From contig VFJN01000084.1 of the NCBI GenBank assembly GCA_009886035.1, forward strand, positions 1 to 61,011: a stretch of DNA of 61,011 nt. Direction: 5' to 3'. Below, in pieces: positions 33,320 to 40,911 of this stretch (positions are counted from its first letter, which is position 1; each line of letters opens with the position of its first letter). The notes beneath the pieces are model-generated. The model worked only from the letters and a program-made list of their open reading frames with translations. It ran no database searches and was not told the DNA's origin. The stretch comes from Actinomycetota bacterium. GTDB taxonomy: Bacteria > Actinomycetota > Acidimicrobiia > Acidimicrobiales > VFJN01. A program made the translations under genes and the position numbers.

Positions 33320-34164
33320 CAACCCTCTCCCTCCGGGACGGTGGTCGTCGTGCTCTTGTTGGTGCCCGGCGGAATAAAGGCCTTGTTGCCGGTCCCCGTG
33401 TCTTCGTTGGTGGACTCGTTGGGCGCTTCGGTCACCCGTTCGCCGCGCGACGCCGCCCCCACCCCCGCCACCCCGACACCGATTGCCATGATCACCAGCA
33501 CCCCAGCAATCAAGTTGGGCGACAACGTGGGGCGGCTGGCGAACAGGATGCCCACCAACAGGATGACCGCACCCAGGCCCATCGCCACCGCTACCGCCCC
33601 CAACACCGACGAGGTGAGCAGCAGCCGCGAGAACGCCCCCACCGCACCGCCCACGATGAGAATCCCCACGATCGGGATCTCCAGCGGAGCCATGAAACGG
33701 TTTCGGATCATCCGGTTGGCCGCCGGGTCCCCGGTGGCCCGATCGGACCAGTCGCGCACCATCCACTCGATGAGCACGGCCAGCAGGAGAAAGAGTCCGA
33801 CCACGAACATCACATTGCTCACCACCAGACCCAGCAGGATCAAACCAGCGCCAAAGGCTCCGACCGCGGGCTCAAAGGCTCGTCCGGCCGGAACGGCCTC
33901 GGCGGGGGCGGTCTCCATGCCGGCCAGTTCCGCCAATGCGTTGGACTCGGCGTCGCGGGTGGCCACCGCCACCAGACCCAGGAAGATGCCCAACAGACCA
34001 AAGGACACCAGCAGCGTGTAGCCGAGGTGATCCCCGACACCCCCGTTGTAGCCCGCCGTCACCGGGCCGAGGCCAGTGCCGCCGGTGGTCCACCCATAGA
34101 GAGCCGCCAGGAACAGCGAGAATGCGCCGATGCCGAGAAACGTCTTGGACCCAGTGGTGAACAT
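33319..34164 (-). CDS. membrane protein of the oxidase operon, unknown function
   Basis: The 281-residue protein has about seven membrane helices, a soluble Glu/Ala segment near 75-100 and a Ser/Thr-rich polar C-terminus (KSTTTTVPEGEG). It is not recognised as any known oxidase subunit. It is translationally coupled to ctaC (TGATG) and starts 15 nt after the subunit III-like gene, so it belongs with the oxidase and the pseudo-oxidase module. It may be an assembly or accessory subunit. Confidence 0.75.
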   Translation of the reverse strand: MFTTGSKTFLGIGAFSLFLAALYGWTTGGTGLGPVTAGYNGGVGDHLGYTLLVSFGLLGIFLGLVAVATRDAESNALAELAGMETAPAEAVPAGRAFEPAVGAFGAGLILLGLVVSNVMFVVGLFLLLAVLIEWMVRDWSDRATGDPAANRMIRNRFMAPLEIPIVGILIVGGAVGAFSRLLLTSSVLGAVAVAMGLGAVILLVGILFASRPTLSPNLIAGVLVIMAIGVGVAGVGAASRGERVTEAPNESTNEDTGTGNKAFIPPGTNKSTTTTVPEGEG

Positions 34165-34179
34165 TGCAGGAAACCCTCG

Positions 34180-34791
34180 CTACTTTGTGATGTAGATGCC
34201 GTACCAAATGACGACGTAGACGGCGATGATGGCGAACCAGTAGAGGGCCGCCGCGCTCATACCCTCGGCGTCACGACCAGTGAGCTGACCACCCAGGGCT
34301 TGGAACCCCATGACGGCAATAAACAGCATGCCCACCACCACCATCAACAGGTGGGTAGCGGTGACGATGTAGAGCAGCGTTCCGGCGGTGGAGGCGGTGA
34401 CCCCCATGGCCAACTGTTGGTAGAGGTAAACGGTGGAGTTGATGAAGGCGACGCCGAGGAGCAGCGTGAGCCCAAGAGCCACGTAGGCGTTGGGGCGATC
34501 ATCGTTGCGGAGGGAATAGACCGCCCAACTGATCGTCACCGCCGACATGGCCAGCGTGACCATTCCCATGCTTCCCGGCGTGAGCGGCAGCACAACGCCC
34601 TCGGGGAAGGTGGCATCGCCGGCGGACGCCAGCTGACCCCGCACCTGCAGGTAGACCGCCAATTCCGCCGCCACGAGGAGGACTGACGCCGCCGCACCGA
34701 ACGCGGCCCCCACGAAGAGCACGCGCGGCCGACGGGGCGGCGCGCTCGGGGCATTGATGAGGGGATTTTGGGCGACCGGAGCGGTGCTCAT
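34180..34791 (-). CDS. subunit III-like protein, degenerate
   Basis: The 203-residue, five-helix protein is a distant homologue of oxidase subunit III, seen by aligning it with CtaE. LLYIVTATHLLMVVVGMLF matches AFYTLTAFHGVHVSVGIVM and ALYWFAIIAVYVVIWYGIYI matches LYWHFVDIVWIIIFTVVYL. The FHG-HV and WHFVD residues are lost. The ATG overlaps the stop of the subunit I-like gene (ATGA), so the two are made together. It probably binds the degenerate subunit I as CtaE binds CtaD. Confidence 0.75.
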   Translation of the reverse strand: MSTAPVAQNPLINAPSAPPRRPRVLFVGAAFGAAASVLLVAAELAVYLQVRGQLASAGDATFPEGVVLPLTPGSMGMVTLAMSAVTISWAVYSLRNDDRPNAYVALGLTLLLGVAFINSTVYLYQQLAMGVTASTAGTLLYIVTATHLLMVVVGMLFIAVMGFQALGGQLTGRDAEGMSAAALYWFAIIAVYVVIWYGIYITK

Positions 34792-36425
34792 TGAGCGGAA
34801 GCCTCCTGGTGACGGGCGTCGTAGAGCGGCGCCTCCGACGTAATCTCGGGGAGGCTGGGGAAATTCCCCGCCGGCGGTGGAGAAGACGTAGCCCACTCGA
34901 GCGTATGGCCCGACCAGGGATCATCGCCCACCCCCTCGTGGCCCCGAATCGCCTGAACCACCAGGCCGAGGAACCCGAGGAACCCGAGGGCAAGGAACAA
35001 ACCCCCCGCCAGCGACACCGCGTTGAGGCCTTCGATCGCGGTGACGTTCTCGGCCACCGGACCCGGGATGTCGCCACCCTGGCCCAGTAGCCCGGAGACC
35101 AAATCGGGGAAGCTCCAGAGCACTGTGCCCACCAACAGGAGCGCCGCAACCCCGCGAGCGGCCCCCTCTCGCAAGCCGCGCCCGATCAATTTAGGGGCCC
35201 AGAACGTGATGCCCCCCAGAAGCGCAATGGCGAGCGACAACAGCACGTACGACGCCACCGCGGTGGTCCATGACGTGCCGTAGAGCGAAGTGGCGGGCCC
35301 GTCGACCAGCGTTTTGATCGGCTCGATGGCTTGCACCGCCCCCGCCAACAGCCCCACCAGCAGCATCAGCAGCGCCGACGCGGCAAAGAGCAACGGGCTG
35401 GCCAGGGTGACCTGTCCGTTCCGAAGGGTGACCGCCCACAATCCCACCAACGCCAGGACGGGGATCAGAATAAGGAAGGACACCGCCACCCAAGGCAGTT
35501 GGTAGAGCCACGGAGTGCTCGCGCCGACGAAACTGGGCAGGGCCCAGCCCCCGATGACCAAGGCGCCCACGGCGGCGATGGCGGTGCGGGCGAAGCGGTG
35601 CAGGTGATGTCGGGTGGCGCTAAGGACGGGCACCACCGTGGCGATGAACCCGAGCACCGGAAGAGCGAAGGCGTAGACCGCCGGCGGGCCGAAGACCCAG
35701 CTGATGCGGGCGTAAATGCTGGCGCTGTCTTCGCCGAGGTAGCGCACAAAGACGTAGGTGATCACCAACATGGCCACCAACACGGGCAGGGTGAGCAGCC
35801 AAACGGCGCCCGCTATCAAAACCGACCAGGAAAATAGAGGGGTGCGGGCCAGCGTCATACCCGGGGCCCGCAGGGTGACGACCGTGGTCATGATGCAGAT
35901 CCACGCCAGCAGTTCCGAGACGACCACCAACCCGAGGCCCGCCACAAAAAGCCGCACACCGTCGAGACTCGTGCCGAAGGGCCCACCGTCGATCGAATAG
36001 GCCCCGATGACGAGACCACTTCCCACGAGGTAACCCCACACGGCGGCGGCGGCGGCCCGGGGGAAGGCAATTGTGGAGGCCCCCACCTGGAGGGGGACGA
36101 TCACGGTGGCGAGGCCGATCGTGATCGGTAAGAGCACGAGGAAGGTGCCCCCGATCGCTCGATACGTGACGATCTGGGAGAACCAGTCGCTCGGACTATC
36201 GGTGAGTTTGGTGAGGCCAGCCAGGTCGAGGCGCATGGCGGCGACATAGAGCGACGCTCCCAGTACGAGCAGCAACTGCGCCAGGGCGGCCACGATCCAA
36301 AGCCGCCCCACCAGCTTGTGGTCGCCCGACGACAGTACGGCCACGAGCCCGGAGGGGGACGAGGCGGGGGTACTGGGCGCTGGGGCCACCAGTTCGGAGA
36401 CCGGAGCGTCTTCTGTGACGGTCAT
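34788..36425 (-). CDS. cytochrome oxidase subunit I homologue lacking all metal ligands
   Basis: The 545-residue, roughly 12-helix protein is clearly homologous to CtaD. PLQVGASTIAFPR, TLRAPGMTLARTPLFSW, LPVLGFIATVVPVLS, LLGGITFWAPKLIG and DPWSGHTLEW each have a matching CtaD segment. Yet every redox ligand is replaced: haem a ligands R89 (His in CtaD) and A391, haem a3 ligand A389, and CuB ligands P247 (GPPAVY for GHPEVY) and L296-P297 (for His-His). The proton-path Glu is A249; only the Tyr (Y251) remains. It cannot be an oxygen reductase. The frame is intact and coupled to its neighbours, so it looks selected, not decaying. A structural or assembly role is inferred. Confidence 0.88.
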   Translation of the reverse strand: MTVTEDAPVSELVAPAPSTPASSPSGLVAVLSSGDHKLVGRLWIVAALAQLLLVLGASLYVAAMRLDLAGLTKLTDSPSDWFSQIVTYRAIGGTFLVLLPITIGLATVIVPLQVGASTIAFPRAAAAAVWGYLVGSGLVIGAYSIDGGPFGTSLDGVRLFVAGLGLVVVSELLAWICIMTTVVTLRAPGMTLARTPLFSWSVLIAGAVWLLTLPVLVAMLVITYVFVRYLGEDSASIYARISWVFGPPAVYAFALPVLGFIATVVPVLSATRHHLHRFARTAIAAVGALVIGGWALPSFVGASTPWLYQLPWVAVSFLILIPVLALVGLWAVTLRNGQVTLASPLLFAASALLMLLVGLLAGAVQAIEPIKTLVDGPATSLYGTSWTTAVASYVLLSLAIALLGGITFWAPKLIGRGLREGAARGVAALLLVGTVLWSFPDLVSGLLGQGGDIPGPVAENVTAIEGLNAVSLAGGLFLALGFLGFLGLVVQAIRGHEGVGDDPWSGHTLEWATSSPPPAGNFPSLPEITSEAPLYDARHQEASAQ

Positions 36426-36461
36426 GCAAGCACCTGGGAGAAGGGAACGATCCAGATTGCG

Positions 36462-36467
36462 AATCTA
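36462..36467 (-). promoter_or_regulatory. possible -10 hexamer of the oxidase operon
   Basis: TAGATT read on the minus strand, 36 nt before the ATG at 36425, in the 86-nt gap after ctaB. No clear -35 is seen. A weak AGGTG lies 7 nt before the ATG. Confidence 0.35.
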
Positions 36468-36511
36468 GTCACATGGACCTCCGCCGTTCGAACTGTGCGA
36501 GCCATCGACCA

Positions 36512-37456
36512 TCACCATCCGAAACGCAGCAACTGATCCAGGGCCATGGCCACGAACAGAAGGGTGAGGTAGGTGATCGACCAAGTAAAGAGGCGCATCG
36601 CCGTGGAGCGGATCTCCGGCTCGCTCGATCCGCCCGCCGCCGGGCCGGATCGCTCCACCCGATTGGCCAGGGTGAGCAACCGCAGTGCGTGGTAGGTGAA
36701 AACCGCCCCCAGCACGACGGCCGAGCCGAGGTACACCAGCCCCATGTCGCCTATCGGGGTAAAAACGAGCGTGATGGCCCAGAGAAAAAGCGTGTAAGCC
36801 AAGATTCGCTCCGCCGTGCGCTTGAGATTCACCACCGACGGCAGCATTGGCACATCCGCCGCCGTGTAGTCGTCCCGGTAGCGGATGGCGAGGGCCCAGA
36901 AGTGCGGAGGCGTCCAGTAGAAGACGATGGCGAAGAGGACCACGGGCTCCCAGCCGAGACTGTCGGTTACCGCACTCCACCCGATGAGGACCGGAGCGGC
37001 GCCGGCCGCCCCCCCGATGACAATGTTGTGGGTCGAGGTGCGCTTCAGCCACAACGTGTAGACGAACACGTAGAAAAGACAGGCAGCCACGGCGAGCGCC
37101 GCACTCAGCAAGTTCACCGTGGCCCACAGGAACAAGAAGGCCAGGATCTCCAAGCCGATGGCGAAGATCAAGGCGGATCGGGGCGTCAGCGCCCCGGTGA
37201 CCAGCGGCCGGTTCTTGGTGCGCTCCATGAGGGAATCGATGTCGCGGTCGACGTACATGTTGATGGCGTTGGCGCCACCGGCCGCCAGGGTGCCCCCCAG
37301 CACGGTGCAGACCATCAACCACAGCGGCGGCATACCCTGCTCAGCCACCACCATCGTGGGGACGGTGGTCACCAGCAGCAGCTCGATGATCCTCGGCTTG
37401 GTGAGCGCCACGTAGGCGCGGATGCGCGCAGCAGGAGAGAGGACAACGGCGGACAC
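36512..37456 (-). CDS. ctaB: haem O synthase (protohaem IX farnesyltransferase)
   Basis: CtaB attaches a farnesyl group to haem B, the first step to haem A. The 314 residues form about nine helices with the first Asp-rich prenyl motif NMYVDRDIDSLMERT and a second region YRDDYTAADVPMLP. TKPRIIELLLVTTVPTM opens the protein. The GTG at 37456 is chosen because a TAGCCT hexamer lies 8 nt upstream; the open frame beyond overlaps ctaA. Confidence 0.95.
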   Translation of the reverse strand: MSAVVLSPAARIRAYVALTKPRIIELLLVTTVPTMVVAEQGMPPLWLMVCTVLGGTLAAGGANAINMYVDRDIDSLMERTKNRPLVTGALTPRSALIFAIGLEILAFLFLWATVNLLSAALAVAACLFYVFVYTLWLKRTSTHNIVIGGAAGAAPVLIGWSAVTDSLGWEPVVLFAIVFYWTPPHFWALAIRYRDDYTAADVPMLPSVVNLKRTAERILAYTLFLWAITLVFTPIGDMGLVYLGSAVVLGAVFTYHALRLLTLANRVERSGPAAGGSSEPEIRSTAMRLFTWSITYLTLLFVAMALDQLLRFGW

Positions 37457-37464
37457 GACGGGTA

Positions 37465-37470
37465 AGGCTA
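37465..37470 (-). promoter_or_regulatory. -10 hexamer of ctaB
   Basis: TAGCCT read on the minus strand, 8 nt before the GTG at 37456. Confidence 0.5.
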
Positions 37471-37536
37471 GGGCTGCCCGTGGCCACGGGGCGAACCCTG
37501 AGAGCCGCTGGCTGGAGCCGCTGGGTCTGTGGTCCG

Positions 37537-37542
37537 TAGCCT
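37537..37542 (+). promoter_or_regulatory. -10 hexamer of ctaA
   Basis: TAGCCT, 7 nt before the GTG at 37550. It overlaps an earlier in-frame GTG at 37529, which is therefore disfavoured. Confidence 0.5.
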
Positions 37543-37549
37543 GGGGATC

Positions 37550-38512
37550 GTGCTTCGTATCCGCCGGTACCTCGTCGCCGTCTGGCGGGGCCCGATCCGC
37601 CCCGAGACCTACCGAGTGATCACCGCCGCCGCGCTGGTGGCGGTATGCGCCATCATCGTGTCGGGGGCCGCCGTTCGGCTCACCGGCTCGGGAATGGGGT
37701 GTCCCACCTGGCCGTCGTGCGAGAGCGGTTCGCTCGTCCCCCGCGGGGCTACCGGCGGCCATGGATGGATTGAGTTCGTGAACCGCACCTTCACCGGCGC
37801 GGTGTCGGTGGCGGTGGCCATTGCGGTGCTCGGCTCTCATCGCCGCCAACCGCGCCGGAGAGACCTCATCTTCTGGTCGTGGGGCCTCGTGGCCGGGGTG
37901 CTGGCCCAGGCTCTGCTCGGCGGAATGGTCGTGCTTCTCCACGTCACCCCGATCGCCGTGGCGGGTCACTACCTCCTCTCGGCCGTCCTGGTGGCCAACG
38001 CGGTAATCCTCCACCACAAGGCCAGCGAGCCCGATGGCCCGCGGCGAGCCCGGGCCACCCCGAGCCTCATGGCGCGCTCGCGCGTGCTGGTGGGCCTCGC
38101 CGGGTTAGTCCTGCTGACCGGAACCGTCGTCACCGGCAGCGGGCCCCACAGCGGCGACACGGCCGCCGACCGCCTTCCCTTTATGGTTTCCACCGTTGCT
38201 CGGATACACAGCCTCACCGTCTGGGCCTTCCTGCTCACCGCGGTGATCGTGCTGCGCATGGTGACCGCCGGCGATGCGGCGGCGTCCACCGTTGGCCGAG
38301 GCCGCCTGCTCGTGGGCGCGATCCTGGCCCAGGGACTGCTCGGCTATGTGCAGTACTTTGCGGGGGTGCCGGAGATCCTCGTGGGAGCTCACGTGGCCGG
38401 CTCAGTGCTCGTCTGGGTAGCTGCTCTCCGCTTCTACCTCGCCCTTACCGAGCCGATCCCCACCATCACCCCACCGGCCCTGCCGCGCCCGCTGGCCCCG
38501 GTGGTGGGCTGA
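37550..38512 (+). CDS. ctaA: haem A synthase (CtaA/Cox15)
   Basis: CtaA oxidises haem O to haem A. The 320-residue membrane protein has eight helices in two related halves, a Cys pair in [14 protein letters not shown], and three of the four expected haem-ligand histidines: VAGHYLL, ARIHSLT and GAHVAGS. The fourth, normally in an ExxHR motif, reads EFVNR, with Asn in the His position; this may be usual in actinobacterial members. Its stop overlaps the clpS start (TGATG). It diverges from ctaB, the enzyme before it in the pathway. Confidence 0.93.
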   Translation: MLRIRRYLVAVWRGPIRPETYRVITAAALVAVCAIIVSGAAVRLTGSGMGCPTWPSCESGSLVPRGATGGHGWIEFVNRTFTGAVSVAVAIAVLGSHRRQPRRRDLIFWSWGLVAGVLAQALLGGMVVLLHVTPIAVAGHYLLSAVLVANAVILHHKASEPDGPRRARATPSLMARSRVLVGLAGLVLLTGTVVTGSGPHSGDTAADRLPFMVSTVARIHSLTVWAFLLTAVIVLRMVTAGDAAASTVGRGRLLVGAILAQGLLGYVQYFAGVPEILVGAHVAGSVLVWVAALRFYLALTEPIPTITPPALPRPLAPVVG

Positions 38513-38817
38513 TGGTCGCTCCCACCCCGGCGCCCGCCCCCTCCGAGGTTTCCCAACCCGTTGATGACACCCGCACCAAACCCGACCAACCGTGGATCGT
38601 GCTGGTGTGGAACGACCCCATCAACCTGATGTCCTACGTCGCCTTCGTGTTGCAAAAGTTGTTCGGCTACTCGAGGGAGAAAGCCGACGGCCTCATGCTC
38701 CAAGTCCACCATGAGGGCAGAGCGGTGGTGGCCAACGGTCCCCGGGAAACATGCGAACTCCACGTGTTCCGGCTCCATGAACACGGCCTGTGGGCCACCA
38801 TGCAGCACGACCTGTGA
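38512..38817 (+). CDS. clpS: Clp protease adaptor ClpS
   Basis: ClpS delivers N-degron proteins to the ClpCP or ClpAP protease. The 101-residue protein has a disordered Pro-rich N-terminus and the core [27 protein letters not shown], with the Asn-Asp-Pro and Met that contact the N-terminal residue, then [16 protein letters not shown]. It lies between ctaA and DUF2017 with overlapping stops and starts on both sides. Confidence 0.96.
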   Translation: MVAPTPAPAPSEVSQPVDDTRTKPDQPWIVLVWNDPINLMSYVAFVLQKLFGYSREKADGLMLQVHHEGRAVVANGPRETCELHVFRLHEHGLWATMQHDL

Positions 38818-39320
38818 TGGCTCGATTCCGCCGTCGCGTCACCCGCACCCGGCGGGGCACCTACCAAATACGTCTCCCTCAAGGCGAAAAGGACCTACTG
38901 GAGAACCTGGCTACTCAGTTGCGCACCATGCTTTCCCTCGGCACAAGTGATCCCGCCCTGCGTCGCCTGTTCCCCACCGCCTATCACGAGGACGTCGAGC
39001 GTGATCGCGAGTATCAGCAACTCGTGCGCGACGAACTCGTCGATCGCCGGCTGGCGGCGCTCACCACCGTGGAAGAAACCTCTGCTGTGCAGGAGGTCAC
39101 CGAGGAGCAACTTGCCCACTGGCTCACCGGGCTCAACGACTTACGACTCGTCCTCGGCACCCGCCTGGACGTGAGCGAGGACACCGACGGGACCGACGGT
39201 GACGACGACGATCCCGACGTGACCGCCCGTTCCATCTATGACTACTTGGGTTTCCTCCTGACCGAGATAGTCGACGCTCTCGCCGAAGGGCTCCCGCCCT
39301 CCGTCGAATCCGATATTTGA
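38817..39320 (+). CDS. DUF2017 protein (AosR family)
   Basis: The 167-residue protein pairs with clpS as in most actinobacteria; the mycobacterial member AosR is a redox-responsive transcription factor that works with SigH through a disulfide. This homologue contains no cysteine at all, so it cannot use that switch. Recognisable parts are the basic N-terminus (RFRRRVTRTRRG), LRTMLSLGTSDPALRRLFPTAY, WLTGLNDLRLVLGTRLDV and YDYLGFLLTEIVDAL, with an acidic insert (DTDGTDGDDDD). Its start overlaps the clpS stop. Confidence 0.88.
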   Translation: MARFRRRVTRTRRGTYQIRLPQGEKDLLENLATQLRTMLSLGTSDPALRRLFPTAYHEDVERDREYQQLVRDELVDRRLAALTTVEETSAVQEVTEEQLAHWLTGLNDLRLVLGTRLDVSEDTDGTDGDDDDPDVTARSIYDYLGFLLTEIVDALAEGLPPSVESDI

Positions 39321-39371
39321 GGGAGGGGACGCCGCTGCTAGGGTTTGCCGCCCCTACCCACAACGGGCCCA

Positions 39372-39444
39372 GCCCCCATCGTCTAGCGGCCTAGGACACC
39401 GGCCTTTCACGCCGGCAGCACGGGTTCGAATCCCGTTGGGGGTG
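39372..39444 (+). tRNA. tRNA-Glu (anticodon TTC)
   Basis: Acceptor GCCCCCA/TGGGGGT, anticodon stem CCGGC/GCCGG around the loop CTTTCAC, and T arm ACGGG-TTCGAAT-CCCGT. No CCA is encoded. It is the first of three closely spaced tRNA genes. Confidence 0.96.
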
Positions 39445-39473
39445 CGGAAAATGCAAAATAGTGAAATCACCAC

Positions 39474-39548
39474 GGTCCCGTGGTGCAGTTTGGAGTGCAC
39501 GCCGGCCTGTCAAGCCGGAGGTCGCGGGTTCAAATCCCGTCGGGACCG
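39474..39548 (+). tRNA. tRNA-Asp (anticodon GTC)
   Basis: Acceptor GGTCCCG/CGGGACC, D arm GTGC/GCAC, anticodon stem CCGGC/GCCGG around the loop CTGTCAA, and T arm GCGGG-TTCAAAT-CCCGT. No CCA is encoded. The 29-nt spacer before it is AT-rich. Confidence 0.96.
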
Positions 39549-39559
39549 CTGAAGTTCGA

Positions 39560-39632
39560 GGTCGGGTAGCTCAGTTGGCAGAGCGCGCGCCTGAAAAGCG
39601 TGAGGTCACCGGATCGACGCCGGTTCCGACCA
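39560..39632 (+). tRNA. tRNA-Phe (anticodon GAA)
   Basis: Acceptor GGTCGGG/TCCGACC, D stem GCTC/GAGC, anticodon stem CGCGC/GCGTG around the loop CTGAAAA, and T stem ACCGG/CCGGT. The T loop reads ATCGACG, with A at the position (54) that is almost always T. No CCA is encoded. All stems are intact, so it is probably functional. Confidence 0.9.
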
Positions 39633-39640
39633 CTCGAGAA

Positions 39641-39675
39641 ACCACCGGCCAGGAGCCTCGCTCCTGGCCGGTGGT
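39641..39675. terminator. terminator after the tRNA cluster
   Basis: A perfect 16-bp stem (39641-39656 with 39660-39675) closes on a 3-nt loop and is followed by CTTGGTTCT. It lies between the tRNA genes and the convergent acyltransferase gene and could serve both. Confidence 0.8.
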
Positions 39676-39692
39676 CTTGGTTCTCCCCCGCA

Positions 39693-40826
39693 TCAGCGGG
39701 TCAGGAGGCGGCGAGCAGGCTTCTCGATAAATCGTCGGCTCACTTCGCCCGCCACAAACGCGCCGGCCAGCGCCAGGCCAATCCCAACGGCGGCCACGAT
39801 CGGGGGGCCCTGCAGGACAGGACGCAACAGGCGCAACACCTGCAGGTGCCAGAGATAGAAGCCGTAGGAGGCCGCCGCCAACGCCAGCAGCCACCGATGC
39901 TCAAGCCACCGATGCCGGGCGGTGCCCAAAGCCAGCGGGGCGAGGAGCAAGAAGCCCACCAATATCTGCCCGAAGGACTGAGCCATCCGCTCCGGCCCTG
40001 GCCCGAAGGCCGGAGCGGTAGTACTGGGGCGCAACACCACCGCCATCGTGATGAACGTCGCCACCCCCAGCGCGCCGCACAGGCGCGGGTGGGCGGCCAG
40101 GCGTTGGATCCCTCGGGGCACGGCGCCCAGCCAGGTGGCGTAAGGCCCATCGGCCTCGGCGGCCGCCAGGAGCATCCCCACCGCGAACGTCGGGAGAAAT
40201 GGTGGTAGCACCCGCAACGGAGCGGGCGTGGGGCCCAGCGAGGTCACCACGATGGCGAGGCCACCAATCGCCACCATGGCCAGACACAAGCCAACCCATG
40301 CATCAAGTCGCGGGCGTCGTTTCAGCACGGCCAAAGCGGCCAAGGGCACCACCAGGACATAGAAAGAAACCTCCACCACCAGCGTCCAAGACAACCGCAA
40401 TCCGGTGCCACCCGGGTTGGCGAACCAGCTGTCCACCAGAAACCCCTGCTTGAGCCACCCGCTCACACCGTCGACCGTGCCGATCCCCAGCAGTACCGCC
40501 CCCGCCAGGGCGAGCAGGTACGCCGGCCAGATGCGGGCGACCCGGCGGCGCCAAAAATCAACGAGGCGCACCGGAGGGCTGCCCGCCGCGGCATGAGCCA
40601 CCAGAGGACGCGCCACCAGGAAGCCCGAGAGGATGAAAAAGATCTCCACACCGATGTCGGCATGCCCGAACAGGCGACTCAGCGGACCTAACGCCGGAGT
40701 GCGCCAACTGGCGTGGAAAAAAAAGACCGACAGGGTGGCGATCGCGCGCGCCCCGTCTAGTCCGGCCACCTTGGCCGAGGCGCCGGCGGCAACTTCGGAA
40801 CGCTCGCTAGAGGATGCATCGGACAC
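39693..40826 (-). CDS. membrane acyltransferase (acyltransferase-3/OafA type)
   Basis: The 377-residue protein has ten or so membrane helices. The acyltransferase-3 motifs are GLDGARAIATLSVFFFHAS (with the conserved His), GVEIFFILSGFLVARPLV and FWRRRVARIWPAYL. Such enzymes acetylate or succinylate cell-surface sugars or lipids. The GTG at 40826 is preferred over an ATG twelve codons upstream because TATCAT lies 8 nt before it. It diverges from the glycerolipid acyltransferase gene. The acceptor is unknown. Confidence 0.88.
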   Translation of the reverse strand: MSDASSSERSEVAAGASAKVAGLDGARAIATLSVFFFHASWRTPALGPLSRLFGHADIGVEIFFILSGFLVARPLVAHAAAGSPPVRLVDFWRRRVARIWPAYLLALAGAVLLGIGTVDGVSGWLKQGFLVDSWFANPGGTGLRLSWTLVVEVSFYVLVVPLAALAVLKRRPRLDAWVGLCLAMVAIGGLAIVVTSLGPTPAPLRVLPPFLPTFAVGMLLAAAEADGPYATWLGAVPRGIQRLAAHPRLCGALGVATFITMAVVLRPSTTAPAFGPGPERMAQSFGQILVGFLLLAPLALGTARHRWLEHRWLLALAAASYGFYLWHLQVLRLLRPVLQGPPIVAAVGIGLALAGAFVAGEVSRRFIEKPARRLLTR

Positions 40827-40834
40827 AACCGCCC

Positions 40835-40840
40835 ATGATA
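40835..40840 (-). promoter_or_regulatory. -10 hexamer of the acyltransferase-3 gene
   Basis: TATCAT read on the minus strand, 8 nt before the GTG at 40826. Confidence 0.5.
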
Positions 40841-40911
40841 CAAACGGAACCCCATCCCCCATCGCCCCTTCACCCGCCGCGCCCGGTGGCCGCAGCGGGC
40901 AGACTCAGACG

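Noticed and set aside
33320-33766. A long N-terminal extension of ctaC
   Set aside because: It would run through the upstream membrane protein gene in another frame. The lipoprotein signal begins exactly at the ATG at 33319.
34788-36425. The second subunit I as a pseudogene
   Set aside because: The frame is full length, coupled to its neighbours and keeps many conserved segments outside the metal sites, which does not fit random decay.
37457-38017. A 187-codon upstream extension of ctaB
   Set aside because: It is antisense to ctaA. The GTG at 37456 has a correctly placed hexamer and gives the normal CtaB N-terminus.
39372-39675. Regularly spaced similar segments as a CRISPR array
   Set aside because: They are three different tRNA genes and a terminator hairpin; there are no identical repeats.
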